Made by a program: the position numbers and the translations under genes. The notes beneath the pieces were generated by a model, which was not told the origin of the DNA, did not search any database, and saw only the letters and a list, made by a program, of their open reading frames with translations. A stretch of DNA of 64,000 bases, taken from the NCBI RefSeq assembly GCF_008039575.1, contig NZ_VDUY01000005.1:310001-374000 (forward strand). Direction: 5' to 3'. Origin of the DNA: Zeimonas arvi. Lineage in GTDB: Bacteria; Pseudomonadota; Gammaproteobacteria; Burkholderiales; Burkholderiaceae_E. Of this stretch, positions 26,553-35,312 are shown piece after piece; positions within the stretch are counted from its first letter, which is position 1, and every line of letters starts with the position of its first letter.

Positions 26553-27838
26553 CGCGCCGCGGCGAGGATCGCGTCGAAGCCCGGCCGGTACGCTTCGACG
26601 AGCCGGCGCGACAATCGCGCGAGCTGCTCGGGGTCGGCCGCCAGCGCGGCGTGGAGGCCCTCGGCGAGCTGGCCGATGTCCACGACGCCGGGCAGGCCGG
26701 GCAGCTCCCAGGTTTCCGCGAAGGCGCGGTGCTTGGCGGCGGGATCCGGGTCGCTCGCGGAAGCTTCGTCGCTCGCGGGGCCTTCTTCGCCGGCGCGCGC
26801 GGGCGGGCCGCCGGCCCCGATCGCGAGGTTCACCCGCGGCAGCCCGAAGGCCATGGCGACGATTCGGCCGTGCAGGCTGCTGCCGCAAAATCCCCGGCTC
26901 CCTGCGATCAGCGCGCAGAGGTCCCAGACGTCCAGCGACTCGAAAATGGCGACCGCTGCGGTCCGGAACCGGCTCGCCGCACGCTGCAGCACCTCGAGCG
27001 AGTCGTGCCAGGGCGCGGCTCCGGCGCGGAACAGCACGATGCCCAGGCCAGTTGCGGCGGCGATCCGATCGAGCTGCCCGGCGCTGTTCGCAAGTGTCGC
27101 GTCGTCGCCGAACTCGGCCGCGAACTGCACCGCCAGGTAGCCCCGCGGGAAGGCGCGCTGCACGCGCGCCGGCTCGCCCGCGCGCCGGCGCTCGGCGATC
27201 CGCGCGCCGAACAGCTCGGCCACCATGACGGCGGGGTCGGGCACCAGCCGCGGCGCGAGACCGGCCGCCTCGAGCTGCGCCAGGCTGCGCTGGTCGCGCA
27301 CGGCGACCCCGTCGGCCGAGGCGAGCTTGGCCAGCACCTCGGCGCGCAGGGCCGGGTCGCGGCGATCCAGGTCGGCGCCGCCGACGCCGGCGTGCAGCAC
27401 GCGGGCGATCGCGGGGAATCGAGCGCGCGCCGCGACGTAGGGCGCGCGCGCCCGCGGGTCGCCGGTGGCATCGGCCAGCCGCTGCTGCGCCCAGGCCATT
27501 CGCGCGGCAGGCTGCGCGTCGAGCCGGGCGATGATCGGCGCGACCTCGTCGTCCGGCAGCAGCATGACCGCGGCCTGCCAGGCGTCGCAGCAAAGGATCT
27601 CGCCGCCCACGTGGATCAGCGTGGCTGGTGCCGCGTCCGGGCGGGTGGCGAGCTCGGCGGCGACCGTACCCAGCGGCCGGACCCGATGCCCGCCGAGCGC
27701 GCGCAGGTCGCGATCGGCCAGCCCGGCGAACAGCAACTCGCGGCCGGGCAGCAGCGCCGCGGCCACGTGCGGGAACAGCAGGTCGCCGAGGTTGTGGCGA
27801 TCGAAGGCGCCGAAGAGGATCGTGGGGGGCCGCTGCAT
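26549..27838 (-). CDS. Polysaccharide pyruvyl transferase family protein
   Basis: Protein of 429 residues with the family pattern: a GAFDRHNLGDLLFP start (10-23), a VHVGGEI-like strand at IHVGGEILC, and the diagnostic CGSSLHGRIVAMAFGLPRV near the C-terminal third. Family members transfer pyruvyl groups to surface sugars or adopt the same glycosyltransferase-B-like fold with other functions. A disordered Glu/Ser/Asp/Ala insert follows the SSLHG motif. No other polysaccharide genes are nearby, so the acceptor is unknown. It is coupled to the downstream MFS gene. Confidence 0.82.
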   Translation of the reverse strand: MQRPPTILFGAFDRHNLGDLLFPHVAAALLPGRELLFAGLADRDLRALGGHRVRPLGTVAAELATRPDAAPATLIHVGGEILCCDAWQAAVMLLPDDEVAPIIARLDAQPAARMAWAQQRLADATGDPRARAPYVAARARFPAIARVLHAGVGGADLDRRDPALRAEVLAKLASADGVAVRDQRSLAQLEAAGLAPRLVPDPAVMVAELFGARIAERRRAGEPARVQRAFPRGYLAVQFAAEFGDDATLANSAGQLDRIAAATGLGIVLFRAGAAPWHDSLEVLQRAASRFRTAAVAIFESLDVWDLCALIAGSRGFCGSSLHGRIVAMAFGLPRVNLAIGAGGPPARAGEEGPASDEASASDPDPAAKHRAFAETWELPGLPGVVDIGQLAEGLHAALAADPEQLARLSRRLVEAYRPGFDAILAAAR

Positions 27839-27859
27839 GGCGGTGGGCGTGCTGGCGGA

Positions 27860-28948
27860 CTAGCGGGTCGAGGACGGAGCCGGGGAAGGGGTCGAAGTCG
27901 GGGCCGACGCTGCGGGCAGCGGCGAGCGGAAGACCAGCGGCTCGCCGGGTCGCCAGCGCTGCATCAGGACCGAGCGCGGCGGGCCGGCCTGCGGCGCTTC
28001 GGCGGCGAGCAGCGCCGCGGCGAGCCCGCTCTCGTCGACGACGAGCGGCTCGTCTCCCGGCACCGGCCGAATGATGCGGTTGCCGAACATCAGCTTGCCT
28101 CCGGTCCTGCCTGCCACGCGCAGGGTGCCGGCATACACGGCCCGGGCGTCGCCCGGCACGTCGATCCGCCAGCGCGGGATGCTCTCGGCCTGTCGCGCGG
28201 CCTCCGCCTGCCGCGCAAGCCCCTGCCACGACGGGGTGGGGTTCGACTCGGGGCCGATCACGCCCAGGTACCAGGTGCCCGGCGCCAGGTCGAAGACGAC
28301 CCATCCGGCCCTGCGCGAGGCGTCCGAGAGGTGACGATGGCGAATGGCGGCCGACAGCCGCTCGGCCGTCTCGAGATTGCCGAGCCCGAATGCGAAGAGC
28401 GGGTCCACGGTGAATGTCGGCCGGGGGAAGGGGGTCTCGGGGGCGCCGTCGATCGTGAGATCGATCCGGACCAGGACCGGCGCCAGGACCCGGTCCCCGC
28501 CCGCCGGCTCCGGTATCGGCAAACCGAGCCACTCGCGGATCGATTGCGCCACGCTGACCCCCGACGGCCGCTTCCGATGCTCGAAGCGCTGCACGCGTCC
28601 GCCCTCGTCGAACCGGATCAGCAACTGATGGTGGCTGGGCAGGTCGGTCTTTCCGGCGGCTCCGGTCACATGGGCGCCGATCGCCCAGAGCAGGATGCCC
28701 TGGCGCATGTCCCACTGGTAGACGAAGACCCGCGCGTCCTCCCAGACCAGCGCGGGCTGGCCCAGCCGCCCGACCACCTCGGCCTGCGTCGTGACCCCCG
28801 GCCCGATGAAGGCGAGCTGTGCCTCGGCGACCGGCGTGCCGGCGAGCACCTTGTCCTCGCTCGTGGGGATCGGCAACACGATGCAGCCGGCCAGCGCCAG
28901 CGTCGCCGACAGCAGGATCGCGAAGAGACCACGACGGGCGATGGCCAC
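27860..28948 (-). CDS. Hypothetical lipoprotein
   Basis: Protein of 362 residues with a type II signal peptide and lipobox LALAGC (Cys 22). Just after it, a segment VTTQAEVVGRLGQPALVWED resembles the SmpA/OmlA-like repeat of outer-membrane lipoproteins. The remainder includes two or three beta-rich segments of unknown family and a Pro/Ser/Thr-rich tail. It is probably anchored in the outer membrane. It is 21 bases upstream of the pyruvyl-transferase-like gene, same strand, so likely part of that unit. Function unknown. Confidence 0.78.
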   Translation of the reverse strand: MAIARRGLFAILLSATLALAGCIVLPIPTSEDKVLAGTPVAEAQLAFIGPGVTTQAEVVGRLGQPALVWEDARVFVYQWDMRQGILLWAIGAHVTGAAGKTDLPSHHQLLIRFDEGGRVQRFEHRKRPSGVSVAQSIREWLGLPIPEPAGGDRVLAPVLVRIDLTIDGAPETPFPRPTFTVDPLFAFGLGNLETAERLSAAIRHRHLSDASRRAGWVVFDLAPGTWYLGVIGPESNPTPSWQGLARQAEAARQAESIPRWRIDVPGDARAVYAGTLRVAGRTGGKLMFGNRIIRPVPGDEPLVVDESGLAAALLAAEAPQAGPPRSVLMQRWRPGEPLVFRSPLPAASAPTSTPSPAPSSTR

Positions 28949-29281
28949 GGGGTGCGGACTCCGTTATGCGGCCCGGCTCCGGACGGACCGGCACGCCTGT
29001 CGATTATCGTCCAGCCGGCAGGGTCAGCGCCGGATCGGGGTATGTCCAATTCAAGGACACGAAAGCCGATCCAGGGCGCGATGACCGATGAACAGACACC
29101 CGCTGTGCCTTGGTCTTGTCCACAAACCGGACATCCCGCCGTGCCAGATCTCGGGCCGGCCAGCCCGCGTCCTTTGCAATCAATGACTTGTCGAAATCGA
29201 CTTCGCAGGCACGCATCCTGCTCTGTCCTGGTGCATGCCCCGGCCCCCGGGGCCGTCCATCACCCTGAGGAGACAACCGAG
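28949..29281. other. 333-base divergent spacer upstream of the Liv-type operon
   Basis: No convincing gene. It should carry promoters for the leftward lipoprotein gene and the rightward ABC operon. An inverted repeat TGTCC-N7-GGACA lies at 29043-29059. GAGGAGA-like sequence precedes the ATG at 29282. No good sigma70 hexamer pair was found. Confidence 0.5.
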
Positions 29282-30481
29282 ATGAAGCCCTTCCCGCTTC
29301 TGAAGCAGGCCGCCAGGCTGGCCCTGCCGCTGGTCGCCGGCGCGATGCTGGCCGGCGCCGCCGTGGCCAAGGACATCAAGATCGCCCACATCTATTCGAA
29401 GACCGGCCCGCTCGAGGCCTACGGCAAGCAGACCGCCACCGGCCTGTTGATGGGCCTGGAGTACGCCACCGGCGGCACGATGACCGTCAACGGCCGCAAG
29501 ATCGTGGTCATCGAGAAGGACGACCAGGGCAAGCCCGACGTCGGCAAGTCGCTGCTGCAGGCCGCCTACGGCGACGACAAGGTCGACCTGGCCGTGGGGC
29601 CGACCAGCTCGGGCGTGGCGCTGGCCATGCTGCCGGTGGCCGAGGAGTACGAGAAGATCCTGCTGGTCGAGCCGGCGGTGGCCGACTCGATCACCGGCGA
29701 CAAGTGGAACAAGTACATCTTCCGCACCGGCCGCAACTCGTCGCAGGACGCGATCTCCAACGCGGTGGCGCTCGACCACGAGAACGTGCACATCGCCACG
29801 CTCGCCCAGGACTACGCCTTCGGCCGCGACGGCGTGAAGGCCTTCAAGGACGCGATCAAGAAGGCCAAGATCGTCCACGAGGAATACCTGCCGACCAACA
29901 CCACCGACTTCACCGCCGGCGCGCAGCGGCTGTTCGACGCACTGAAGGACAAGCCGGGCCGCAAGGTGATCTGGATCGTCTGGGCCGGCGCGGGCAACCC
30001 GTTCAAGATCGCCGACCTGGATCCGAAGCGCTACGGCATCGAGATCTCCACCGGCGGCAACATCCTGCCGGCGATGGCGGCCTACAAGAACTTCCCGGGC
30101 ATGGAAGGCGCCACCTACTACTACTTCGACATCCCGAAGAATCCGGCCAACAACTGGCTGATCACCGAGCACTACAAGCGCTTCAAGAGCCCGCCCGACT
30201 TCTTCACCGCAGGCGGCATGTCGGCCGGCATGGCGATCGTCCGGGCGCTCGAGAAGACCAACGGCAACACGAAGACCGACACCCTGATCAAGACGATGGA
30301 AGGGATGAGCTTCGACACGCCCAAGGGCAAGATGACCTTCCGCAAGGAAGACCACCAGGCGATGCAGTCGATGTATCACTTCAAGATCAAGGTCGACCCG
30401 GCGTTCACCTGGGCCGTTCCTGAACTCGTTCGGGAGATCAAACCCGAGGAAATGCAGGTGCCGATTCGCAACAAGCGGTGA
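29282..30481 (+). CDS. Liv-type ABC transporter periplasmic binding protein
   Basis: Periplasmic binding protein of 399 residues of the branched-chain amino acid/amide type. Signal peptide 1-29 (cleavage after AVA), then KDIKIAHIYSKTGPLEAYG, typical of the family, and a GPTSSGVALAMLPVAEEY segment in lobe 1. It should deliver a substrate to the permeases encoded downstream. Linked genes for an enoyl-CoA hydratase and an acyl-CoA ligase point to a carboxylic acid such as an aromatic or isoprenoid acid rather than leucine. A long palindrome separates it from the ATPase gene. Confidence 0.93.
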   Translation: MKPFPLLKQAARLALPLVAGAMLAGAAVAKDIKIAHIYSKTGPLEAYGKQTATGLLMGLEYATGGTMTVNGRKIVVIEKDDQGKPDVGKSLLQAAYGDDKVDLAVGPTSSGVALAMLPVAEEYEKILLVEPAVADSITGDKWNKYIFRTGRNSSQDAISNAVALDHENVHIATLAQDYAFGRDGVKAFKDAIKKAKIVHEEYLPTNTTDFTAGAQRLFDALKDKPGRKVIWIVWAGAGNPFKIADLDPKRYGIEISTGGNILPAMAAYKNFPGMEGATYYYFDIPKNPANNWLITEHYKRFKSPPDFFTAGGMSAGMAIVRALEKTNGNTKTDTLIKTMEGMSFDTPKGKMTFRKEDHQAMQSMYHFKIKVDPAFTWAVPELVREIKPEEMQVPIRNKR

Positions 30482-30523
30482 TGCGCGCGGGGTGACCGAC
30501 GTCGCGCTTCGGTGACGGTGGCG

Positions 30524-30753
30524 GGGCCGGCGGGCGGGTGAGTGCTTCGCGGGCGCCGGGGTCGAGCCCGCCTTCGGCTGCCCTGCGCTGCTCGCCCTCG
30601 CGGGCGGCTGCGCAACTCGCCCTCGTCGCGGCGGTCCTGCGGACCTTGCGCCTCGGAGCTCGGACAGTGCTCGCCGACGGCCCCCGCGAGGGCTGTGCTG
30701 CTCGGCGGCTCGTAAGCCCGGCGCCCGCGAAGCACTCACCCGCCCGCCGGCCC
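30524..30753. repeat. 230-base near-palindrome with 37-base perfect arms
   Basis: The 37 bases at 30524-30560 are the exact reverse complement of 30717-30753. The centre carries GGTCC-TGC-GGACC (30633-30645), which coincides with the centre of the outer arms at about 30639. Between, the two sides are partly complementary with bulges, for example CCCTCGCGGG on the left and CCCGCGAGGG on the right. It fills most of the 345-base gap (30482-30826) between the binding-protein and first ATPase genes. In RNA it would fold into a very strong stem. It could be a large attenuator/mRNA stabiliser or a decayed palindromic (MITE-like) element; no transposase or target duplication is evident. Confidence 0.85.
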
Positions 30754-30826
30754 TGCGAGGGGTCGTGCGGTGCGCGACGGCAATCACCCCTCGCTTGCCC
30801 GCTGAACCCAATCGCCTGCCGATCTC

Positions 30827-31609
30827 ATGAGCTTTTCTCTCGAAACAAGGGATCTCACGATCCGCTTCGGCGGCCACGTGGCCGTCGACGCGGTGTCGTG
30901 CGCGTTCCGGCCTGGCACGCTGACGGCGATCGTCGGGCCCAACGGCGCGGGGAAGACGACGTACTTCAACCTGATCTCGGGGCAGTTGAAAGCCAGCTCC
31001 GGGCGCGTGTTCGTGGGCGGCGACGACATCACGTCCCTGCCCGCGCCCGAGCGCACCAAGCGCGGGCTCGGGCGCGCCTTCCAGCTCACCAACCTGTTCC
31101 CGAACCTGTCGGTGATGGAGAACATCCGGCTGGCGATCCAGGCGCGGCGCGGCATGGGGCTGAACCTGTGGTCGATCTGGTCGAATCACCGCGCGCTGAT
31201 CGCCGAGGCCGAGGCGATCCTCGAGCGGATCGCGCTGACCGCGCGCCGCGATGCGCCGGCGGCCAGCCTGCCGCACGGCGACCAGCGCAAGCTCGAGGTG
31301 GGCATCCTGATCGCGCTCGAGCCCACCGTGTTCATGTTCGACGAACCCACCGCGGGCATGAGCGTGGACGAGGTGCCGGTCATCCTCGACCTGATCCGCG
31401 AGATCAAGCGCGACATGACCAAGACGATCCTGCTGGTCGAGCACAAGATGGACGTGGTGCGCGAGCTGTCGGACCGCATCATCGTGCTGCACAACGGCAA
31501 GCTGGCGGCCGACGGCGAGCCGGCAGAAGTGATCGCCTCGCCGGTCGTGCAGCAGGCCTATCTGGGCATGGCCGCCGAGGACGAGGAAGAAGCGGAGGCC
31601 GCGCGATGA
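30827..31609 (+). CDS. livG: Liv-type ABC transporter ATP-binding protein (LivG-like)
   Basis: ATPase of 260 residues. Walker A GPNGAGKT lies at 37-44 and Walker B reads VFMFDEPTAGM. The signature motif is divergent: LPHGDQRKLEVG in place of the usual LSYGEQR-like sequence of LivG. The switch histidine is in LLVEHKMD. It should pair with the LivF-like ATPase and energise the two permeases. The stop overlaps the next gene's ATG (ATGA). Confidence 0.93.
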   Translation: MSFSLETRDLTIRFGGHVAVDAVSCAFRPGTLTAIVGPNGAGKTTYFNLISGQLKASSGRVFVGGDDITSLPAPERTKRGLGRAFQLTNLFPNLSVMENIRLAIQARRGMGLNLWSIWSNHRALIAEAEAILERIALTARRDAPAASLPHGDQRKLEVGILIALEPTVFMFDEPTAGMSVDEVPVILDLIREIKRDMTKTILLVEHKMDVVRELSDRIIVLHNGKLAADGEPAEVIASPVVQQAYLGMAAEDEEEAEAAR

Positions 31610-32388
31610 GCAACGCGGTGCAGGCTTCGCCGCATGCCGGCGGCAACGCAGCCGCGCGGCCGCTGCTGTCCCTCGCCGGCGTGCACACGCACATCGGCGC
31701 GTATCACATCCTGCACGGCGTGGACCTCGAGGTCCCGGCCGGGCAGACCACGCTGCTGCTGGGCCGCAACGGCGCGGGCAAGACCACCACGCTGCGCACG
31801 ATCATGGGCCTGTGGCAGGCCTCGGCCGGTGGCATCGCCTTCGACGGCGACGACATCTCGAAGCTTCCCACGCCCGAGATCTCGCAGCGCGGCATCGCCT
31901 ACGTGCCCGAGAACATGGGCATCTTCGGAGAGCTCACCGTGCGCGAGAACATGGTGCTGGCCGCGCGCGGCGCGCGCCGCGAGGCCGACATCGACGCCGC
32001 GCGCCTGCGCTGGATCTTCGGCCTGTTCCCGGCCATGCAGAAGTTCTGGAACCATCCGGCCGGCCTGCTGTCGGGCGGCCAGAAGCAGATGCTGGCCGTG
32101 TCGCGCGCGATCGTCGAGCCGCGCAAGCTGATCCTGATCGACGAGCCCAGCAAGGGCCTGGCGCCCTCGATCATCCGCAACATGCTGTCGGCGTTTCGCG
32201 AGCTCAAGGCCGACGGCGCCACGATCCTGCTGGTCGAGCAGAACTTCGCGTTCGCGAGCCAGCTCGGCGACACGGTGGCGGTGATGGACGACGGCCGCGT
32301 CGTGCACCGCGGCGCGATGGCCGAGCTCGCCGAGGACGAGGCGCTGCAGTCGCGCCTGCTGGGCCTCTCCCTGGGAGCGCATCAATGA
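31606..32388 (+). CDS. livF: Liv-type ABC transporter ATP-binding protein (LivF-like)
   Basis: ATPase of 260 residues. Walker A GRNGAGKTT, signature LSGGQKQMLAVSRAI and Walker B ILIDEPSKGLAPS are all canonical. The LAPSII segment after Walker B is characteristic of LivF. A poorly conserved about 20-residue N-terminal extension precedes LLSLAGVHTHIG. ATGA overlaps couple it to both neighbours. Confidence 0.93.
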   Translation: MSNAVQASPHAGGNAAARPLLSLAGVHTHIGAYHILHGVDLEVPAGQTTLLLGRNGAGKTTTLRTIMGLWQASAGGIAFDGDDISKLPTPEISQRGIAYVPENMGIFGELTVRENMVLAARGARREADIDAARLRWIFGLFPAMQKFWNHPAGLLSGGQKQMLAVSRAIVEPRKLILIDEPSKGLAPSIIRNMLSAFRELKADGATILLVEQNFAFASQLGDTVAVMDDGRVVHRGAMAELAEDEALQSRLLGLSLGAHQ

Positions 32389-33368
32389 GCGCCGCGCTTC
32401 GCAACCGCCTGCCGCTGCTGCTCGCGCCGGCGCTCGCCCTGCTTGCGCTGCCGCTGGTCGGCAGCTTGTCCAGCTGGGCCACGCTGACCGTGGCCGGACT
32501 GGCCATGGGCATGATCGTGTTCATCATCGCCTCGGGCCTCACGCTGATCTTCGGCCTGATGGACGTGCTGAACTTCGGCCACGGCCTGTTCATCGCGCTG
32601 GGCGCCTTCGTGGCGATGTCGGTGCTCGGCCCGATGGCCGCCCTGACCACCTCGCCGTCGATGCTGCTGAACCTGGTCGCCATCGCGAGCGCGATGGTGG
32701 TCGCCATGGCGGTGGCCGGCGCCATCGGCTGGGCCTTCGAGCGCGCGATCGTGCGGCCGGTCTACGGCCAGCACCTGAAGCAGATCCTGATCACGATGGG
32801 CGGGATGATCATCGGCGAGGAGATCATCAAGGTGATCTGGGGCCCGCAGCAGATCCCGCTGCCGCTGCCCGAGGGCCTGCGCGGCGCCTGGCTGTTCGGC
32901 GACGCCGCGATCGAGAAGTACCGGGTCATCGCGGTGGGCGTGGGGCTGGCGGTGTTCGCGGCCATGCTCTGGGTGCTCGCGCGCACCAAGATCGGCCTGC
33001 TGATCCGCGCCGGCGTGCAGGACCGCGAGATGGTCGAGAGCCTGGGCTACCGGATCCGCCGGATGTTCGTCGGCGTGTTCGTCGCCGGCTCGGCGCTGGC
33101 CGGGCTGGGCGGCGTGATGTGGGGGCTGTACCAGCAGAACCTGGTGCCGCAGATGGGCGCGCAGGTGAACATCCTGATCTTCATCGTGATCATCATCGGC
33201 GGCCTGGGCTCGGTCGGCGGCTGCTTCGTGGGCGCGCTGCTGGTGGGCCTGATGGCCAACTACACCGGCTTCCTGGCGCCCAAGGTGGCGCTGTTCTCGA
33301 ACATCCTGCTGATGGTGCTGATCCTGCTCTGGCGACCGCAGGGCCTGTACGCGGGGAGCAAGCAATGA
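32385..33368 (+). CDS. livH: Liv-type ABC transporter permease (LivH-like)
   Basis: Inner-membrane permease of 327 residues with about eight hydrophobic helices. The LivH landmarks are GLTLIFGLMDVLNFGHG (52-68), a VRPVYGQHLKQILITMGGM segment, and the GGLGSVGGCFVGALLVG motif near the C-terminus. It forms half of the translocation pathway. Coupled by ATGA overlaps on both sides. Confidence 0.93.
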   Translation: MSAALRNRLPLLLAPALALLALPLVGSLSSWATLTVAGLAMGMIVFIIASGLTLIFGLMDVLNFGHGLFIALGAFVAMSVLGPMAALTTSPSMLLNLVAIASAMVVAMAVAGAIGWAFERAIVRPVYGQHLKQILITMGGMIIGEEIIKVIWGPQQIPLPLPEGLRGAWLFGDAAIEKYRVIAVGVGLAVFAAMLWVLARTKIGLLIRAGVQDREMVESLGYRIRRMFVGVFVAGSALAGLGGVMWGLYQQNLVPQMGAQVNILIFIVIIIGGLGSVGGCFVGALLVGLMANYTGFLAPKVALFSNILLMVLILLWRPQGLYAGSKQ

Positions 33369-34450
33369 TCCGCAGCCTGCTCTCGGCCGACTATCCGCGC
33401 AGCCGCCTGGTGGCGGCGATGCTGCTGGCCATCGTGGTGCTGCTCGCGCTGGTGCCCTTCGTGTTCCCCGGCGCGCGCTCCATGTCGGTGGCCGCCAAGA
33501 TCCTGGTCTTCGTCCTGCTGGTGGCCAGCTACGACCTGCTGCTGGGCTACACCGGCATCGTGTCCTTCGCGCACACGATGTTCTTCGGCATCGGCGCCTA
33601 CGGCGTGGCCATCGCGAGCACGCGGCTCGACGCCACCTGGGGCGCGCTGGCCGTGGGCATCCTCTGCGCGCTGGCGCTGTCGGCCCTGCTGGCGCTGGTG
33701 ATCGGCCTGTTCAGCCTGCGGGTCAAGGCGATCTTCTTCGCGATGATCACGCTGGCGGTGGCCAGCGCCTTCCAGACCCTGGCCTCGCAGCTCTCGGAGG
33801 TCACCGGCGGCGAGGACGGCCTGAGCTTCAAGGTGCCGCGGCTGCTGCGGCCCTCGTTCGAGCCCTTCGAGAACCCGATCCTGGGGCTGGACGTCGACGG
33901 CCGCGTGATCACCTATTACCTGCTGTTCTTCGCGGTGCTGGTCCTGTTCCTGATGCTGCTGCGCATCGTGAACTCGCCCTTCGGCCGCGTGCTGCAGGCG
34001 ATCCGCGAGAACGACTTCCGCGCCGAGGCGATCGGCTATCGCACGGTGGTGTTCCGCACCGTGTCCAACGTGCTGGCCGCGCTGTTCGCCACGCTGGCCG
34101 GCGCGCTGCTGGCGATCTGGCTGCGCTACAACGGGCCGGACACCTCGCTGTCCTTCGAGATCATGCTCGACACGCTGCTGATCGTGGTCATCGGCGGCAT
34201 GGGCACGATGTACGGCGCGGTGATCGGCAGTGCGCTCTTCGTGTTCGCGCAGAGCTATCTGCAGGACATGATGAAATGGATCTCCGGCGGGCTGGAGTCG
34301 GTGCCGTTGCTGGCCGCGCTGTTCTCGCCCGACCGCTGGCTGCTGTGGCTGGGGCTGCTGTTCGTGCTGTCGGTCTACCACTTCCCGACCGGGATCGTGG
34401 GCCGGCTGCGGGCGCGCGCGATCGAGCGGGCGCGCGGGGGCGGGAAATGA
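33365..34450 (+). CDS. livM: Liv-type ABC transporter permease (LivM-like)
   Basis: Inner-membrane permease of 361 residues with about nine hydrophobic segments. YDLLLGYTGIVSFAHTMFFG is the LivM signature near 59-78, and IGGMGTMYGAVIGSALF matches the second conserved loop. It partners LivH. Its stop overlaps the start of the enoyl-CoA hydratase gene, tying catabolic genes to the transporter. Confidence 0.93.
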   Translation: MIRSLLSADYPRSRLVAAMLLAIVVLLALVPFVFPGARSMSVAAKILVFVLLVASYDLLLGYTGIVSFAHTMFFGIGAYGVAIASTRLDATWGALAVGILCALALSALLALVIGLFSLRVKAIFFAMITLAVASAFQTLASQLSEVTGGEDGLSFKVPRLLRPSFEPFENPILGLDVDGRVITYYLLFFAVLVLFLMLLRIVNSPFGRVLQAIRENDFRAEAIGYRTVVFRTVSNVLAALFATLAGALLAIWLRYNGPDTSLSFEIMLDTLLIVVIGGMGTMYGAVIGSALFVFAQSYLQDMMKWISGGLESVPLLAALFSPDRWLLWLGLLFVLSVYHFPTGIVGRLRARAIERARGGGK

Positions 34451-35286
34451 GCGCCCGAAGGGCGCTGGTCCGGGTCGCGCACGCCGGCCCGGTGGCCACG
34501 CTGACGCTGGCCCGGCCGGCCATGCGCAACGCGCTGGTGCCCGACCTGCTGCTGGACCTCTGCGTGGCGCTCGAGCAGATCGGCCGCCGCAGCGAGACCC
34601 GCGCGGTGGTGCTGGCGGCCGAGGGCGAGGCCTTCTCGATCGGCGGGGACATGCGGCGCTTCGCGGCCGAGATGGCCGGCCCCGCGCTGCAGACCTACGC
34701 CGCGGAGCTGGTCGGCCTGCTCAACCAGGCGGTGCTCGCGCTGCTGCGCCTGCCGCAGCCGGTGGTGGCGGCGGTGCATGGCCACGTCACCGGCGGCTCG
34801 CTGGGCCTGGTGCTGGCCTGCGACCTGGCGGTCATGGCCGACGACGCCGTGCTCAAGGCCCACTACGCCACCGCCGGCTTCACGCCCGACGGCGGCTGGA
34901 CCGCGCTGCTGCCGCGCCTGGTCGGCACGCGCCGGGCGGCGGCCTGCCTGATGCTGAACCTCAGCCTGGATGCCCGCCAGGCGCTCGACTGGGGCGTGGT
35001 CAACCAGCTTGCGCCTTCGTCCGAAGTCGCGGCGGCCGCGCAGCGCGCCGCCGAGCGGATCGCCGCCTCGCCCGAGGCCACGATGCGCGCCGCCAAGCGC
35101 CTGCTGGCCCCCGACACGGCGCTCGCCGGCATCGAGGCCGCGCTCGAGGCCGAGCGCCAGCGCTTCGTGGCGGCCATCGTCGAGCCGGCGGCGCGCGCCG
35201 GTGTCGCCGACTTCCTGCGCCGCTTCACCGGCTATCCGGATCCGCACGCGCCGGCAGTCGCCGAGCCGGTGCGCGGGGCGGGCTGA
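34447..35286 (+). CDS. Enoyl-CoA hydratase/isomerase family protein in the ABC operon
   Basis: Crotonase-fold protein of 279 residues. Oxyanion-hole segments are EAFSIGGDMRRF (about 61-72) and GHVTGGSLGLVLACD (about 117-131). The first loop has SIGGD instead of the usual SAGAD, seen in some non-hydratase crotonases. In the region where the catalytic glutamates normally lie (ATAGFTPDGGWTALLPRL) an Asp-Gly-Gly is present instead of Glu, as in some isomerases. The reaction is therefore uncertain. Its ATG overlaps the LivM stop. Confidence 0.9.
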   Translation: MSARRALVRVAHAGPVATLTLARPAMRNALVPDLLLDLCVALEQIGRRSETRAVVLAAEGEAFSIGGDMRRFAAEMAGPALQTYAAELVGLLNQAVLALLRLPQPVVAAVHGHVTGGSLGLVLACDLAVMADDAVLKAHYATAGFTPDGGWTALLPRLVGTRRAAACLMLNLSLDARQALDWGVVNQLAPSSEVAAAAQRAAERIAASPEATMRAAKRLLAPDTALAGIEAALEAERQRFVAAIVEPAARAGVADFLRRFTGYPDPHAPAVAEPVRGAG

Positions 35287-35312
35287 GCGCCGGAACGGGG
35301 CGGGGCGGCGGG

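Noticed and set aside
29004-29276. 90-residue minus-strand frame in the spacer before the Liv operon
   Set aside because: No ribosome-binding site, no family motif, and it would overlap the promoter region of both flanking genes.
26372-29281. Very long + strand frame leading into the Liv-type binding protein
   Set aside because: It runs antisense over the MFS, pyruvyl-transferase-like and lipoprotein genes; the signal peptide begins only at 29282.
30538-31605. + strand frame across the 230-base palindrome into LivF
   Set aside because: It arises because the palindrome is open in several frames on both strands; LivG occupies another frame with all ATPase motifs.
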